A DNA stretch of 64,000 bases, from contig JAJDDK010000006.1 in assembly GCA_029260345.1 (NCBI GenBank), forward strand, positions 372,001-436,000, read 5' to 3'. Under the pieces are notes generated by a model that was not told the DNA's origin, made no database searches, and saw only the letters and a program-made list of their open reading frames with translations. Shown here piece after piece: positions 1-8,213 of the stretch (its first letter is position 1; every line of letters starts with the position of its first letter). This DNA is from Phycisphaerales bacterium (GTDB taxonomy: Bacteria; Planctomycetota; Phycisphaerae; Phycisphaerales; UBA1924). The position numbers and the translations under genes are program-made.

Positions 1-956
1 TCACCGATCTGGCCGTGCGGCGCATTCTGGAAGAAGCCGTTGCAGTTGCCGTCAAAGCCATCGGGGAAACCGGTGACGATCAGACGGAGGCTCCAGGTGC
101 CGTCGCCATTGTTCACGAGCAGATCAGCCCAGCCGTCGCCGTTGCCATCGTCGGACCACACACCGGAAGCTTTGCCGTTGCCCTGCATGCTGCCGTTGTC
201 GTTTGAGGCGAGCTGGTTGCCGTTCTTGTCCACCACGCACAGCCAGGTGTCAGGCTGCGGGCCGGGGATCATGCGCTTCTCAAGCATGCCCTGGATGTAT
301 TCACATTCATCGGCGATGAAGGTTTGCTTCTCTTCGCAGAAGTCGTTGGGCTCATGCTCCTTGCAATCCATCATATCGCCGGGCTCGCCGAAGATGAAAA
401 TGTCGATGTCGACATCATCATCAGTGCCCGAGCCATTCGGGCCAAGTTTGAAACAAAGCGTCGAACCGGAGAGCGGCTCGAAGTCGTCCCACATCGACAC
501 ATCCACATTGCCGAACGTGGATCCGCCGACCAGCATGTCAAACTCGCCGCCCATCGTGAGCGTGTCGATGGTGAACGGCCCTGTTGCGCCCGCCGAGGTA
601 TCAACGTCGCCGACGCCGCTGGGTACAGAGCAGGAATACTTGGCGCCGGAAGCCAACTCGATGAAGAACGAGCCGCCAACGACCACGCCGTTGTCCAGTT
701 CGATCATGCCCTGAAAGTCCATCAACGTGGCGCTGAAGGCGGGCTGATCGGTGCCGTCGATCAGAATGGCGTTGAACGAGCTATTGCCGTCCATCGTCAG
801 CATCACTGTTCCGGTGTGTGTCAGCCCAGTCCAGCCCGGCGCGCTGGCCGTCAAACTGTTGACGTCGAACTGAAGCGTTTGCGCCCCAGCAAACGTCGTC
901 AACGCACTACACGCGCTCATCGCGAGCGCACGATTGAAACACTTCCTCCACTGCAT
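1..956 (-). CDS. Secreted hypothetical protein, 3' end cut by window edge
   Basis: An open minus-strand frame starts at ATG 956 and runs off the left edge without a stop (about 318 codons seen). The N-terminus is a plausible signal peptide: basic start (MQWRKCFNRALAMS) followed by an Ala/Thr-rich segment ending near FAGAQ. The rest is a Gly/Asp/Ser-rich secreted-type protein. One segment lists cysteines and acidic residues (DMMDCKEHEPNDFCEEK), and the visible C-terminal part is rich in N-G-D-G stretches (SDDGNGDGWADLLVNNGDG), as in proteins with pre-peptidase-like or calcium-binding loops. No family was recognised and no function is assigned. It lies downstream of pntB on the same strand, but a gap of about 280 bases suggests its own promoter. 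Confidence 0.8.
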   Translation of the reverse strand, partial: MQWRKCFNRALAMSACSALTTFAGAQTLQFDVNSLTASAPGWTGLTHTGTVMLTMDGNSSFNAILIDGTDQPAFSATLMDFQGMIELDNGVVVGGSFFIELASGAKYSCSVPSGVGDVDTSAGATGPFTIDTLTMGGEFDMLVGGSTFGNVDVSMWDDFEPLSGSTLCFKLGPNGSGTDDDVDIDIFIFGEPGDMMDCKEHEPNDFCEEKQTFIADECEYIQGMLEKRMIPGPQPDTWLCVVDKNGNQLASNDNGSMQGNGKASGVWSDDGNGDGWADLLVNNGDGTWSLRLIVTGFPDGFDGNCNGFFQNAPHGQIG

Positions 957-1062
957 GATTTCAGCCCCTTGTGCAGGACCGGGTGTTGCCGATGAGGCTC
1001 GCCCCAACACGGTCAGCGCCCAAACCGACGGCGGTCCTGTAACTCTGTCCTCCGAACACACC

Positions 1063-1091
1063 TATATTGGGGTTAAATCCCTGTCTTGCAA
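1063..1091 (-). promoter_or_regulatory. Candidate sigma-70-like promoter for the leftmost gene
   Basis: On the minus strand TTGCAA (1091-1086) is followed after 17 bases by AATATA (1068-1063). This is a moderate match to a -35/-10 pair and lies about 105 bases upstream of the ATG at 956. It sits in the only sizeable gap between pntB and that gene. Matches this good occur by chance, so it is tentative. Confidence 0.3.
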
Positions 1092-1237
1092 GCCCTTTCT
1101 CGGACTCTGTTGCGGAAACGTCCGAAAATTGAGGGGCTTCAGGACAATGTTCCACGATCACCGACACGGTTCTGGTTCGTGAGTCCTTGTCCAATAATGA
1201 CTTATAAAAATATGATCGGACGTGTGATCAAAGTCAT

Positions 1238-2692
1238 CTATAAAACCTTGAGCGCGGCCAAAATTGCCTGGAGTGTCTGCTTTGCGTCTCCAAACACCAT
1301 GAGCGTGCGGTCGCCGAAGAACAGTTCGTTGTCCACCCCGGCATACCCGGCGCCAAGCGACCGCTTCAAAACAAAGCACGTGCCGGCCTTGTCCACGTCA
1401 AGGATCGGCATTCCGAAAATAGGACTGCTTTGATCGTGCCGCGCCGCGGGGTTCACGACATCGTTGGCGCCAATCACCATCGCGACATCGCATGTGTCAA
1501 TCTCTGAATTGGCCTGATCGAGATCGAGAAGTTGTTCATATGGAATGTCGGCTTCAGCGAGCAGCACATTCATATGTCCCGGCATGCGTCCGGCAACGGG
1601 ATGCACGCCGTACATCACCGTGACGCCGCGCTCCTGCAGCGCATCAGCGAGTTCACGCACGGCGTGCTGTGCTTGCGCCACCGCCATGCCATAACCGGGA
1701 ACGATCATCAGGCGCTGAGCCGCATCAAGAATAATCGCGGCGTCATCCGCATCCGCCGACTTCACCGTCTTGCCTTCAACCGAAACACCAGCGCTGCCCG
1801 TCGAATCCGCCGTGCCGACGCCCGCAAACAACACGTTCGCAAGCGACCGGTTCATCGCCTTGCACATGATCGCAGTTAGGATGAGACCGGAAGCGCCGAC
1901 CAACGCGCCGCTGACAATGAGCGCTTTGTTGTAATCCACCACAAATCCCGCCGCGGCTGCCGCCAGTCCGGAATAGCTATTCAGCAGCGACACCATCACC
2001 GGCATATCCGCGCCGCCGATCGGCAGTGTCAATGTCACACCAAGCCCGAGCGCCAGAACAATCACCAGCGCCAGTGGCCACCATGCGCCGCCAGTCGTGA
2101 CCATGAGCACAATGCAAAGGATGGCAAGCGACAAGCAGGCGCCATTCACCACGAGCTGCGCCGGGATCTTGATTGGTTTTCCGCTGATGGCGCCGTGCAG
2201 CTTCCCTGCCGCGACAACGGATCCGCTGAAAGTCACGCACCCAATGAGCGCCGACACACCGATCATGGCCAGCGCATCGGGACGCGCCAATCCCCCTTCG
2301 AACGCGGCTTTCATCCACTCCCCGCCGACGACCAGCGCCGACGCCAGTCCGCCAAAACCATTAAACATGGCGACCATCTGCGGCATCTGTGTCATCTGCA
2401 CACGCCACGCCAAGGCGGCGCCAATGCCGCTGCCGAGGATCATGGTCGCGATCGCCCACCAAATGGCGCCAGGATCCGCCGCGAGGTAGGTCGCCAAAAT
2501 GGCGACAAGCATGCCAGTCGCGGCGAGCGCATTGCCGTGGCGCGCGGTCTTTGGAGATCGGAGTTTCTTCAAACCAAAGATGAACAGAAACGCCGCGACA
2601 AGGTAAGCGACATCGCGGACCGTCTCCGCCGGTGTCGACTGCGCTGAGGCGGCAGGAATCGCAGTGGCAAGCATGGTGGCGAGGTGCGTCAT
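1238..2692 (-). CDS. pntB: NAD(P) transhydrogenase subunit beta
   Basis: Beta subunit of the proton-translocating nicotinamide nucleotide transhydrogenase. This inner-membrane enzyme drives hydride transfer from NADH to NADP+ with the proton gradient and so supplies NADPH. The 484-residue protein has the family layout: an N-terminal block of hydrophobic helices to about residue 285, then a soluble NADP(H)-binding domain. That domain contains MIVPGYGMAVAQAQHAV and the ending region GYAGVDNELFFGDRTLMVFGDAK, both characteristic of PntB. It starts directly after the stop of the alpha-2 gene, as the last gene of a three-gene operon. Length and motifs are close to other bacterial PntB proteins, so the call is firm. 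Confidence 0.97.
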   Translation of the reverse strand: MTHLATMLATAIPAASAQSTPAETVRDVAYLVAAFLFIFGLKKLRSPKTARHGNALAATGMLVAILATYLAADPGAIWWAIATMILGSGIGAALAWRVQMTQMPQMVAMFNGFGGLASALVVGGEWMKAAFEGGLARPDALAMIGVSALIGCVTFSGSVVAAGKLHGAISGKPIKIPAQLVVNGACLSLAILCIVLMVTTGGAWWPLALVIVLALGLGVTLTLPIGGADMPVMVSLLNSYSGLAAAAAGFVVDYNKALIVSGALVGASGLILTAIMCKAMNRSLANVLFAGVGTADSTGSAGVSVEGKTVKSADADDAAIILDAAQRLMIVPGYGMAVAQAQHAVRELADALQERGVTVMYGVHPVAGRMPGHMNVLLAEADIPYEQLLDLDQANSEIDTCDVAMVIGANDVVNPAARHDQSSPIFGMPILDVDKAGTCFVLKRSLGAGYAGVDNELFFGDRTLMVFGDAKQTLQAILAALKVL

Positions 2693-2995
2693 TTATTTCC
2701 TTCGGAACATGCGCAGCATGCGATCCGTCACCAGGAATCCGCCCACGACGTTGATCATCGCAAACAGAATCGCCAGCAGGGCGACGGCCCGCGCCCACCA
2801 CGGAAGGCCGTCTTCACCTGAAGCCGAGTGAATCGTCGCCAGCGCGATGGCGCCGACGATCGTGATGCCGCTGATGGCGTTGCTGCCGCTCATCAGCGGT
2901 GTGTGCAGCGTTTGCGGCACTTTCTGAATGATCTCCACACCCACCATGATCGCGAGCGCAAAGACAAAGAGACTCACTAGCAGCAGTTCACTCAT
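2693..2995 (-). CDS. pntAB: NAD(P) transhydrogenase subunit alpha-2 (membrane part)
   Basis: Small membrane subunit (100 residues) of the three-subunit form of transhydrogenase, equivalent to the C-terminal membrane part of E. coli PntA. It has an N-terminal helix (LLLVSLFVFALAIMVGVEII). The conserved segment around residues 26-46 (VPQTLHTPLMSGSNAISGI) is the recognisable family motif, followed by further hydrophobic helices. It would form the proton channel together with PntB. The start overlaps the stop of the alpha-1 gene by four bases (ATGA), and pntB begins one base after its stop, so translation of the three genes is probably coupled. Confidence 0.96.
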   Translation of the reverse strand: MSELLLVSLFVFALAIMVGVEIIQKVPQTLHTPLMSGSNAISGITIVGAIALATIHSASGEDGLPWWARAVALLAILFAMINVVGGFLVTDRMLRMFRRK

Positions 2996-4179
2996 GACGG
3001 CGATTCCGTTGGTTGAAGCGCGGCAAGCCCCATCGCTTCGCGCGTCGGCGCATGCCGAATTTCACCACCATGCACGATGCACATCGGTCCGATCATGTCG
3101 TCTTCCAGATTGATGACCATCTCGCCGGACGGCGCCAGTTCTTTCAGAAGCTCCGCGACGTTGCGCCCATACATCTGGCTTGCATGCACCGGGGCGCCCG
3201 CCGGTAGATTTGTTGGACCAGCGATCGTGACGCCGTTGTCTGTGGTGATAGTTTCGCCCGGTTGTGTGAGTGCGCAGTTGCCGCCGGCTTCCGCCGCGAG
3301 ATCCACAATGACCGCGCCCGGCCGCATGCGCCCTACGTTTGTTTCATCGATGAGTCGCGGCGCCGCCTTGCCGGGCGCCAGCGCCGTCGTGATGATCACA
3401 TCACTGCCGGCCACATGTTCCGCGAGCAGTTCGCGCTGCCGGCGCTGGTCATCCTCGCTGAGCGCCTTGGCGTAGCCGCCGGCCGTTTCCGTGTCACCGC
3501 TGGGAAGGGCAATCTCGACGAATCGAGCGCCGAGACTCAAGACCTGTTCCTTCGCGGCCGGGCGAATGTCGTACCCCTCGACCACGGCGCCGAGCCGACG
3601 TGTCGTTGCGATCGCCTGCAAACCCGCAACGCCGGCGCCGATCACCAACACTCGCGCCGGTGTAATGGTTCCAGCGGCGGTCATCATCATGGGGAAAAAC
3701 TTCGGACACATCTCCGCGGCGACAATTCCCGCGCGATATCCGGCGACGGTGCTCATCGACGAAAGCGCATCAATTTTTTGCGCTCGGGTAATGCGCGGCG
3801 CCGCCTCAAATGCAAATGCGGAAATGCCTTGCTCGGCGCATTTTCGCATGAGGTCATGATTCTCAGTCGAGCGAAGCATGCCGACGAGCGTCGAACCAGG
3901 CTGCATGTGTCCGACCAGCCCCGGTTCCGGCGGGTTGACTGTCACGACCACATCAGCGCGCGACCACAACATGTCCGCTTCGACGATCTCGGCGCCGACG
4001 ATGTCATACGCGCTGTCCGCCACATGCGCGCCGCGCCCGGCGGATCGTTCGATCAGGAATCGAAAGGGGGGATCACCGTCGCCTTTGGTCGCGGCGAGTT
4101 TCGCGACTGAATCCGGCAGCATCGCCACGCGGGTTTCACCCGGGCGAACTTCAAGCGGAATTCCGACCACCACCGTCAT
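2992..4179 (-). CDS. pntAA: NAD(P) transhydrogenase subunit alpha-1 (NAD-binding)
   Basis: Soluble NAD(H)-binding subunit (395 residues) of proton-translocating transhydrogenase, related to alanine dehydrogenase. The N-terminus (VGIPLEVRPGETRVAMLPD) is the family signature. The Rossmann nucleotide-binding segment is VLVIGAGVAGLQAIATTRRL, followed by VVEGYDIRPAAKEQVLSLGA. The conserved VIVDLAAEAGGNCALT segment lies near residue 290. ATG 4179 is preceded by GGAG eight bases upstream. It is the first gene of the pntAA-pntAB-pntB operon and faces away from recQ, with about 75 bases between the two starts holding both promoters. E. coli encodes alpha as a single chain; the split form here is common in other bacteria. 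Confidence 0.96.
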   Translation of the reverse strand: MTVVVGIPLEVRPGETRVAMLPDSVAKLAATKGDGDPPFRFLIERSAGRGAHVADSAYDIVGAEIVEADMLWSRADVVVTVNPPEPGLVGHMQPGSTLVGMLRSTENHDLMRKCAEQGISAFAFEAAPRITRAQKIDALSSMSTVAGYRAGIVAAEMCPKFFPMMMTAAGTITPARVLVIGAGVAGLQAIATTRRLGAVVEGYDIRPAAKEQVLSLGARFVEIALPSGDTETAGGYAKALSEDDQRRQRELLAEHVAGSDVIITTALAPGKAAPRLIDETNVGRMRPGAVIVDLAAEAGGNCALTQPGETITTDNGVTIAGPTNLPAGAPVHASQMYGRNVAELLKELAPSGEMVINLEDDMIGPMCIVHGGEIRHAPTREAMGLAALQPTESPS

Positions 4180-4253
4180 GCGAATCGCTCCACAGTGCTC
4201 AAGGTCAGGTCGGGGCAGAGGATAACGAAACTCGACGAGCGCGGCGCAAGGCG

Positions 4254-6113
4254 ATGAACGGGCGTGAAGAAGCCCGCGGCCTCACTATCCTGTCGGCTAT
4301 GCCCGCCGAAGCACACCGTGAATCCATACTTGAGCACGTGCGCCGGCATTGGGGGTACGACACGTTGCGGCCCCTCCAGGACGAAGCGATCAACGCCAAT
4401 CTTGAAGGCCGCGACAGTCTTGTCGTCCTGCCGACCGGTGGCGGGAAGAGTCTGTGTTATCAGGTTCCGCCTCTGGTGCACGGCGGCATTGATGTCGTCG
4501 TATCTCCCCTGATCTCATTGATGAAGGACCAGATCGATGGGCTGCTCGCGTGCGGCTATCCCGCCGTGGCGCTGCACAGCGGGATGTCGCCCGAGGATCA
4601 GGCCGAGAGCGAACGCGCGATTGAGCGTGGCGATGCACGGTTGCTGTTCGCGGCGCCCGAGCGTCTGCTCACTTCCCGAACGCGCGATCTCCTTCGGCAA
4701 TGCAAGCCCCGCTCCATCGTGATTGATGAAGCGCACTGCATCAGCCACTGGGGGCATGATTTCCGACCCGAGTACCGTCGCCTCACCGAACTGAGACGCA
4801 CGCTGCCCGATGCGAACTGGCATGCATTTACCGCGACCGCGACCGAGCGCGTACGTGAAGACATTCTGCGGCAACTCGATTTGCGCGATCCGGTTGTACT
4901 TGTGGGTGATTGTGATCGCCCGAACCTGACGTACCGCGTCATCCCCAGGGTGAGTCCAAAACCACAACTACTTGAAGCCATTCGGAGGCACAATGAACAA
5001 GCCGTCATCGTGTATTGCATCAGCCGCAAGTCCACGGAATCCATTGCGGAATGGTTGAATCAGCACGGCGTCGACGCGGCGGCCTACCACGCAGGGCTTT
5101 CGGCGTCGCAGCGACGACGGGTGCAGGACCGATTCATGCAGGAGCGATTGCACGTTGTGGTCGCGACCGTCGCATTCGGCATGGGTATTGACCGGAGCGA
5201 TGTGCGATGCGTCGTGCACATGGCGATGCCGAAGTCGATTGAGCATTACCAGCAGGAATCCGGCCGCGCCGGGCGCGATGGCCTCGAAGCCGAATGCGTG
5301 CTTCTGTATTCTTCGGCTGATGTCATGTCGTGGCGAAGGCTGATGGATCACGCCGCGTATGACGCGGGTGAAGCCGGGGCGCCGGAGCATCAGATTGAGT
5401 TGCTCGAACACATGCGCCGGTTTTGTTCATCGATGCAGTGCCGGCATCGCTCGCTCGCCGCGTACTTCGGGCAAACGTTTGAACGCGACAATTGCGGCGC
5501 CTGCGATATCTGCCTCGATGAATGCAAAGTGATTGATGACGGCGTCGTGGTGACGCAGAAGATTCTTTCCTGTGTGGCGCGTCTGCATAGTCGATTTGGC
5601 GCGGCTCACGTCGTGGACGTCTTGCGCGGCTCAAACAAAGAGAAGATTCGATCCATGCGGCACGATTCGTTGTCCGTGTACGGTTTGCTTGCCGACACGC
5701 CCGCCGCGACGTTGCAGTCGTACATCGATCAGCTCTGCGACCTCGGCGCGCTTGTTCGCACCAGCGGCGATCGCCCGATCCTTCAACTCGCGAGTGAGGC
5801 TGGGGAGTATTTGAAGGGTGAGCGCGAGGTCTCGTTGCGCCGCCCGGTCGCCGTGTCCAGATCGAGAGCCGGTCGCGGCGAAGCGGATTGGGAGGGCGTC
5901 GATCGCGAACTCTTCGACCGGCTCCGATCCATCCGGCGGGAGCTTGCCGAGGAGCGCGGCGTTCCGGCCTACGTGATTTTCGGCGATCAGACACTCCGCG
6001 GCCTCGCCCAGCGGAAGCCGCGTTCGCTCGGGGAAATGCTTGAGGTGAAGGGGGTCGGGCAGCGCAAGCTCGAAGAATTCGGCGCCCAATTCCTCGCCGC
6101 GATCGAGGCGTGA
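4254..6113 (+). CDS. recQ: ATP-dependent DNA helicase RecQ
   Basis: 3'-5' superfamily-2 DNA helicase acting in recombination and fork repair. The 619-residue protein shows Walker A (TGGGKSLCY, residues 61-69), the DEAH box (IVIDEAHCISHWGHDFRPEY, from about 155), motif VI (QESGRAGRDG), the cysteine zinc cluster (CSSMQCRH ... DNCGACDICL), a winged-helix region, and a C-terminal HRDC domain from about 530. Family alignment would also fit a start at ATG 4299 (MPAEAHRESILEHVRRHWGY), which drops 15 untypical residues; neither start has a strong ribosome binding site. It is divergent from pntAA and followed by a tRNA gene. Confidence 0.97.
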   Translation: MNGREEARGLTILSAMPAEAHRESILEHVRRHWGYDTLRPLQDEAINANLEGRDSLVVLPTGGGKSLCYQVPPLVHGGIDVVVSPLISLMKDQIDGLLACGYPAVALHSGMSPEDQAESERAIERGDARLLFAAPERLLTSRTRDLLRQCKPRSIVIDEAHCISHWGHDFRPEYRRLTELRRTLPDANWHAFTATATERVREDILRQLDLRDPVVLVGDCDRPNLTYRVIPRVSPKPQLLEAIRRHNEQAVIVYCISRKSTESIAEWLNQHGVDAAAYHAGLSASQRRRVQDRFMQERLHVVVATVAFGMGIDRSDVRCVVHMAMPKSIEHYQQESGRAGRDGLEAECVLLYSSADVMSWRRLMDHAAYDAGEAGAPEHQIELLEHMRRFCSSMQCRHRSLAAYFGQTFERDNCGACDICLDECKVIDDGVVVTQKILSCVARLHSRFGAAHVVDVLRGSNKEKIRSMRHDSLSVYGLLADTPAATLQSYIDQLCDLGALVRTSGDRPILQLASEAGEYLKGEREVSLRRPVAVSRSRAGRGEADWEGVDRELFDRLRSIRRELAEERGVPAYVIFGDQTLRGLAQRKPRSLGEMLEVKGVGQRKLEEFGAQFLAAIEA

Positions 6114-6166
6114 GTGGTTCAGCCGCTCCCGACGCCCGTAGGCTCCGTTTCGCCGTTCCCAAGCGG

Positions 6167-6194
6167 TTGACGACCCCCGGCAGGGGGATAAAGT
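6167..6194 (+). promoter_or_regulatory. Promoter of the tRNA(CAT) gene
   Basis: TTGACG (6167-6172) and TAAAGT (6189-6194) are separated by 16 bases and lie just before the tRNA 5' end at 6207, which fits a start of transcription near 6201. The spacer holds a small inverted repeat (CCCCC GGCA GGGGG) that might also act as a weak terminator for recQ. Confidence 0.6.
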
Positions 6195-6206
6195 GTGCCC
6201 CCTGTA

Positions 6207-6280
6207 GGCGATGTAGCTCAGCTGGCTAGAGCGAGGGATTCATAAACCCTAGGTCGGAGGTTCGAGTCCTCCCATCGCCA
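6207..6280 (+). tRNA. tRNA with CAT anticodon (elongator Met, or Ile2)
   Basis: A 74-base cloverleaf: acceptor GGCGATG pairs with CATCGCC, the D arm is GCTC...GAGC, the anticodon loop is TTCATAA with anticodon CAT, and the T arm is GGAGG-TTCGAGT-CCTCC. The discriminator base is A and no CCA is encoded. The anticodon stem has one A-A opposition next to the loop. GCTC/GAGC and the extra loop AGGTC resemble elongator tRNA-Met. A CAT anticodon modified to lysidine (tRNA-Ile2) cannot be excluded by eye. Confidence 0.93.
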
Positions 6281-6513
6281 TTTGTCGCATAAAGGCGGAT
6301 GGATCGGTTTTTCCAAGGTAATGGTGATTCGCGCTTCATCGTCGATGAAGAAAACTGAAATAGCTTCGTCGCACTGCGTGTTTACCGAGAATCGTTGAAA
6401 TTGGCGCCTTCAGTTTTGCGCCCGATTGCTCGGCGAGACGAAACGAAAAAGGCATGTTGAGCAGCCTATATGAATTGTATCCGTTTGAGCTTAGGCGCTT
6501 TTCACTCCCGTTT

Positions 6514-7416
6514 TCAGACTGGCCCGCCCGTCACGGGCAGCACTACGCCGGTGATGAAACTCGAGTCAGCATTAGAAGCCAGAAAGACATAGGCGGGCGC
6601 CAGCTCTTCGGGCTGGGCGGGTCGTTGCATCGGTGTGCCGCCGACCTTCTTGCCGAACTGCGCGACTTCTTCGGCTTCGAGTCCGGTGTCGGATGGATTG
6701 AGCGGTGTCCATACCGGGCCCGGCGCGACGCAATTCACACGGATTTGTTTTTCAACAAGCTCCTCGGCAAGACTCTTGGTGATGGCGTGAATGGCGCCTT
6801 TGGTGGCGCCGTAGTCCGCCAATGAATCCGAACCTTGCAGGCCGACGATTGAGCCGGTTGCGAGAATGCTCGATCCCGGTTGCATGTGCGGCGCCGCAGC
6901 CCGCGCAAGACGTAGGTAGGCGTAGACGTTGACCTTCATGGTGGTGTCAAGCTCGTCCTCGGAAAGCTCATCAATCTCTTTGCGATTCTGCCACGCGCCG
7001 TTGTGGACCAGAATGTTGAGCTGGCCAAATTCCTTCACCGTGCGTTCCACCGCCGCATCACAGAATGCCCGGTCTGACAGGTCGCCTTGCAGCAGCAGAC
7101 ACTTCTGCCCGATTTCGTGAATTGCAGCGCGCACAATCTCAGCGTCCAGACGCTCACTTGGAAGATGAGTAATCGCAACGTCAGCGCCCTCTCGCGCAAA
7201 ATGGTACGCCACGCTTCGTCCAATTCCGGAATCACCACCGGTGATCAGAGCGACTTGGCCTTTCAGTTTGTCGGCCGGTCGATACCGGGCGCCGCGCCAG
7301 CGCGGCGCCGGATCGAGTTTGTGCTCCAGCCCCGGAGGTGATTGTTTTTGCTTGGGGAATGGCGGTTTCGGTTCTTGCACCGGCTGGGCGTTGGTTTGTT
7401 GTGTCGTGGACATCAT
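6514..7416 (-). CDS. SDR family oxidoreductase (YghA/YhdF-like)
   Basis: NAD(P)-dependent short-chain dehydrogenase of the subgroup that includes E. coli YghA and Bacillus general-stress oxidoreductases. The protein has 300 residues. It has a Pro/Lys-rich N-terminal extension of about 50 residues typical of this subgroup, then the cofactor motif TGGDSGIGR (59-67), LVHNGAW, the catalytic Tyr/Lys in DYGATKGAI, and VNCVAPGPVWTPL. The substrate is unknown; members of this group are often induced by stress. GGAG lies upstream of two consecutive ATGs at 7416. It has the same orientation as the DUF305 gene upstream, with a 49-base gap. Confidence 0.9.
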   Translation of the reverse strand: MMSTTQQTNAQPVQEPKPPFPKQKQSPPGLEHKLDPAPRWRGARYRPADKLKGQVALITGGDSGIGRSVAYHFAREGADVAITHLPSERLDAEIVRAAIHEIGQKCLLLQGDLSDRAFCDAAVERTVKEFGQLNILVHNGAWQNRKEIDELSEDELDTTMKVNVYAYLRLARAAAPHMQPGSSILATGSIVGLQGSDSLADYGATKGAIHAITKSLAEELVEKQIRVNCVAPGPVWTPLNPSDTGLEAEEVAQFGKKVGGTPMQRPAQPEELAPAYVFLASNADSSFITGVVLPVTGGPV

Positions 7417-7465
7417 CGGACTCCAGAATGAGGGCGCCGTCGATTTGGTTCATTGAGCGCCTGAG

Positions 7466-8017
7466 TTACGGCGTCGTGAAATCGGGGACTGGCCGGCTTT
7501 TCGCTGTGGCGTCGGTCTCGGCGATCCCGCGCTCGCGAATGTCCTGGATCAGCCATTCCATTTCCCTGATCTCGCGGCGTTGCGCTTCGAGAATCTCATC
7601 CGCGAGCGCGCGCACTCGAACGTCTTTGATTTTGGCTCGCTCGCTGGTCAATATCGCAATGGAGTGGTGCGGAATCATGCCTTCCATGTAATCGGTGTCA
7701 CTGACGGTGATCTGGCTTCGAACCAGAGCCACGCCGGCGGCAATGAGCGACAGTCCGGTGGCCATCACGATGAAGTTCAGGCGCTTGCTGGGGTACATGT
7801 TCAGCATGTACAGCAGCATGACGATGACCATTCCGCCGCCCATGATCAAGGTCATGAACAAGCGCGTTTCACTCCACCAGGCATGTTCAATGATGCGATA
7901 TGAGTGCAGATACATAAAAAGAAACATCACCACCATGGACGTCGCAATCATGGCGGCAAAACGCACGTATGGCTTTGCTGCGTGCTGTTTGTTGTGTTGA
8001 TCGCTTTCAGAATTCAT
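7466..8017 (-). CDS. DUF305 domain membrane protein
   Basis: A 183-residue membrane protein with three predicted hydrophobic helices in the first 105 residues (FAAMIATSMVVMFLFMYL, FMTLIMGGGMVIVMLLYML, FIVMATGLSLIAAGVALV) and a C-terminal DUF305-like part. The His-His segment DYMEGMIPHHSIAILTSERA and the helical EAQRREIREMEWLIQDI are the recognisable DUF305 features. DUF305 proteins are ferritin-like helical proteins often linked to copper or other metals, but no function is shown here. I chose ATG 8017 (MNSESDQHN). A longer reading from 8104 would run through the terminator hairpin of the next gene and has no family support. Confidence 0.8.
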   Translation of the reverse strand: MNSESDQHNKQHAAKPYVRFAAMIATSMVVMFLFMYLHSYRIIEHAWWSETRLFMTLIMGGGMVIVMLLYMLNMYPSKRLNFIVMATGLSLIAAGVALVRSQITVSDTDYMEGMIPHHSIAILTSERAKIKDVRVRALADEILEAQRREIREMEWLIQDIRERGIAETDATAKSRPVPDFTTP

Positions 8018-8071
8018 GGCGATGGCGTTCTCTGCGAATACGACACAGGCACGCAAACATCGGTTTGCAGT

Positions 8072-8104
8072 TACACAAAAAATAAATGCCCTCAATGAGG
8101 GCAT
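8072..8104 (-). terminator. Intrinsic terminator of the S1/P1-type nuclease gene
   Basis: On the minus strand an 8-bp perfect stem (ATGCCCTC / GAGGGCAT, 8104-8086, 3-base loop) is followed directly by TTATTTTTTGTGT. It lies about 110 bases beyond the stop of the nuclease gene at 8214 and matches the standard rho-independent form. Confidence 0.85.
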
Positions 8105-8213
8105 GCTGAACCCGACGTGAATCTCACCTCATCCCGACCGGGTTCGTGCCATGAATAGGGAATGCGAGATGATCAAAAATTGGCTCGATCGCGCTGTAGT
8201 CGAGTTGTTGACA

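Noticed and set aside
40-995. Two plus-strand frames of about 220 codons at 40-714 and 324-995
   Set aside because: They lie opposite the minus-strand secreted protein, lack start signals and family motifs, and arise from GC-rich codon bias.
961-1194. A 77-codon minus-strand frame upstream of the first gene
   Set aside because: It has no ribosome binding site, overlaps the likely promoter region and shows no homology or signal features.
5323-6162. A 279-codon Arg/Pro-rich minus-strand frame opposite recQ
   Set aside because: It is a typical high-GC antisense frame without a start context or motifs.
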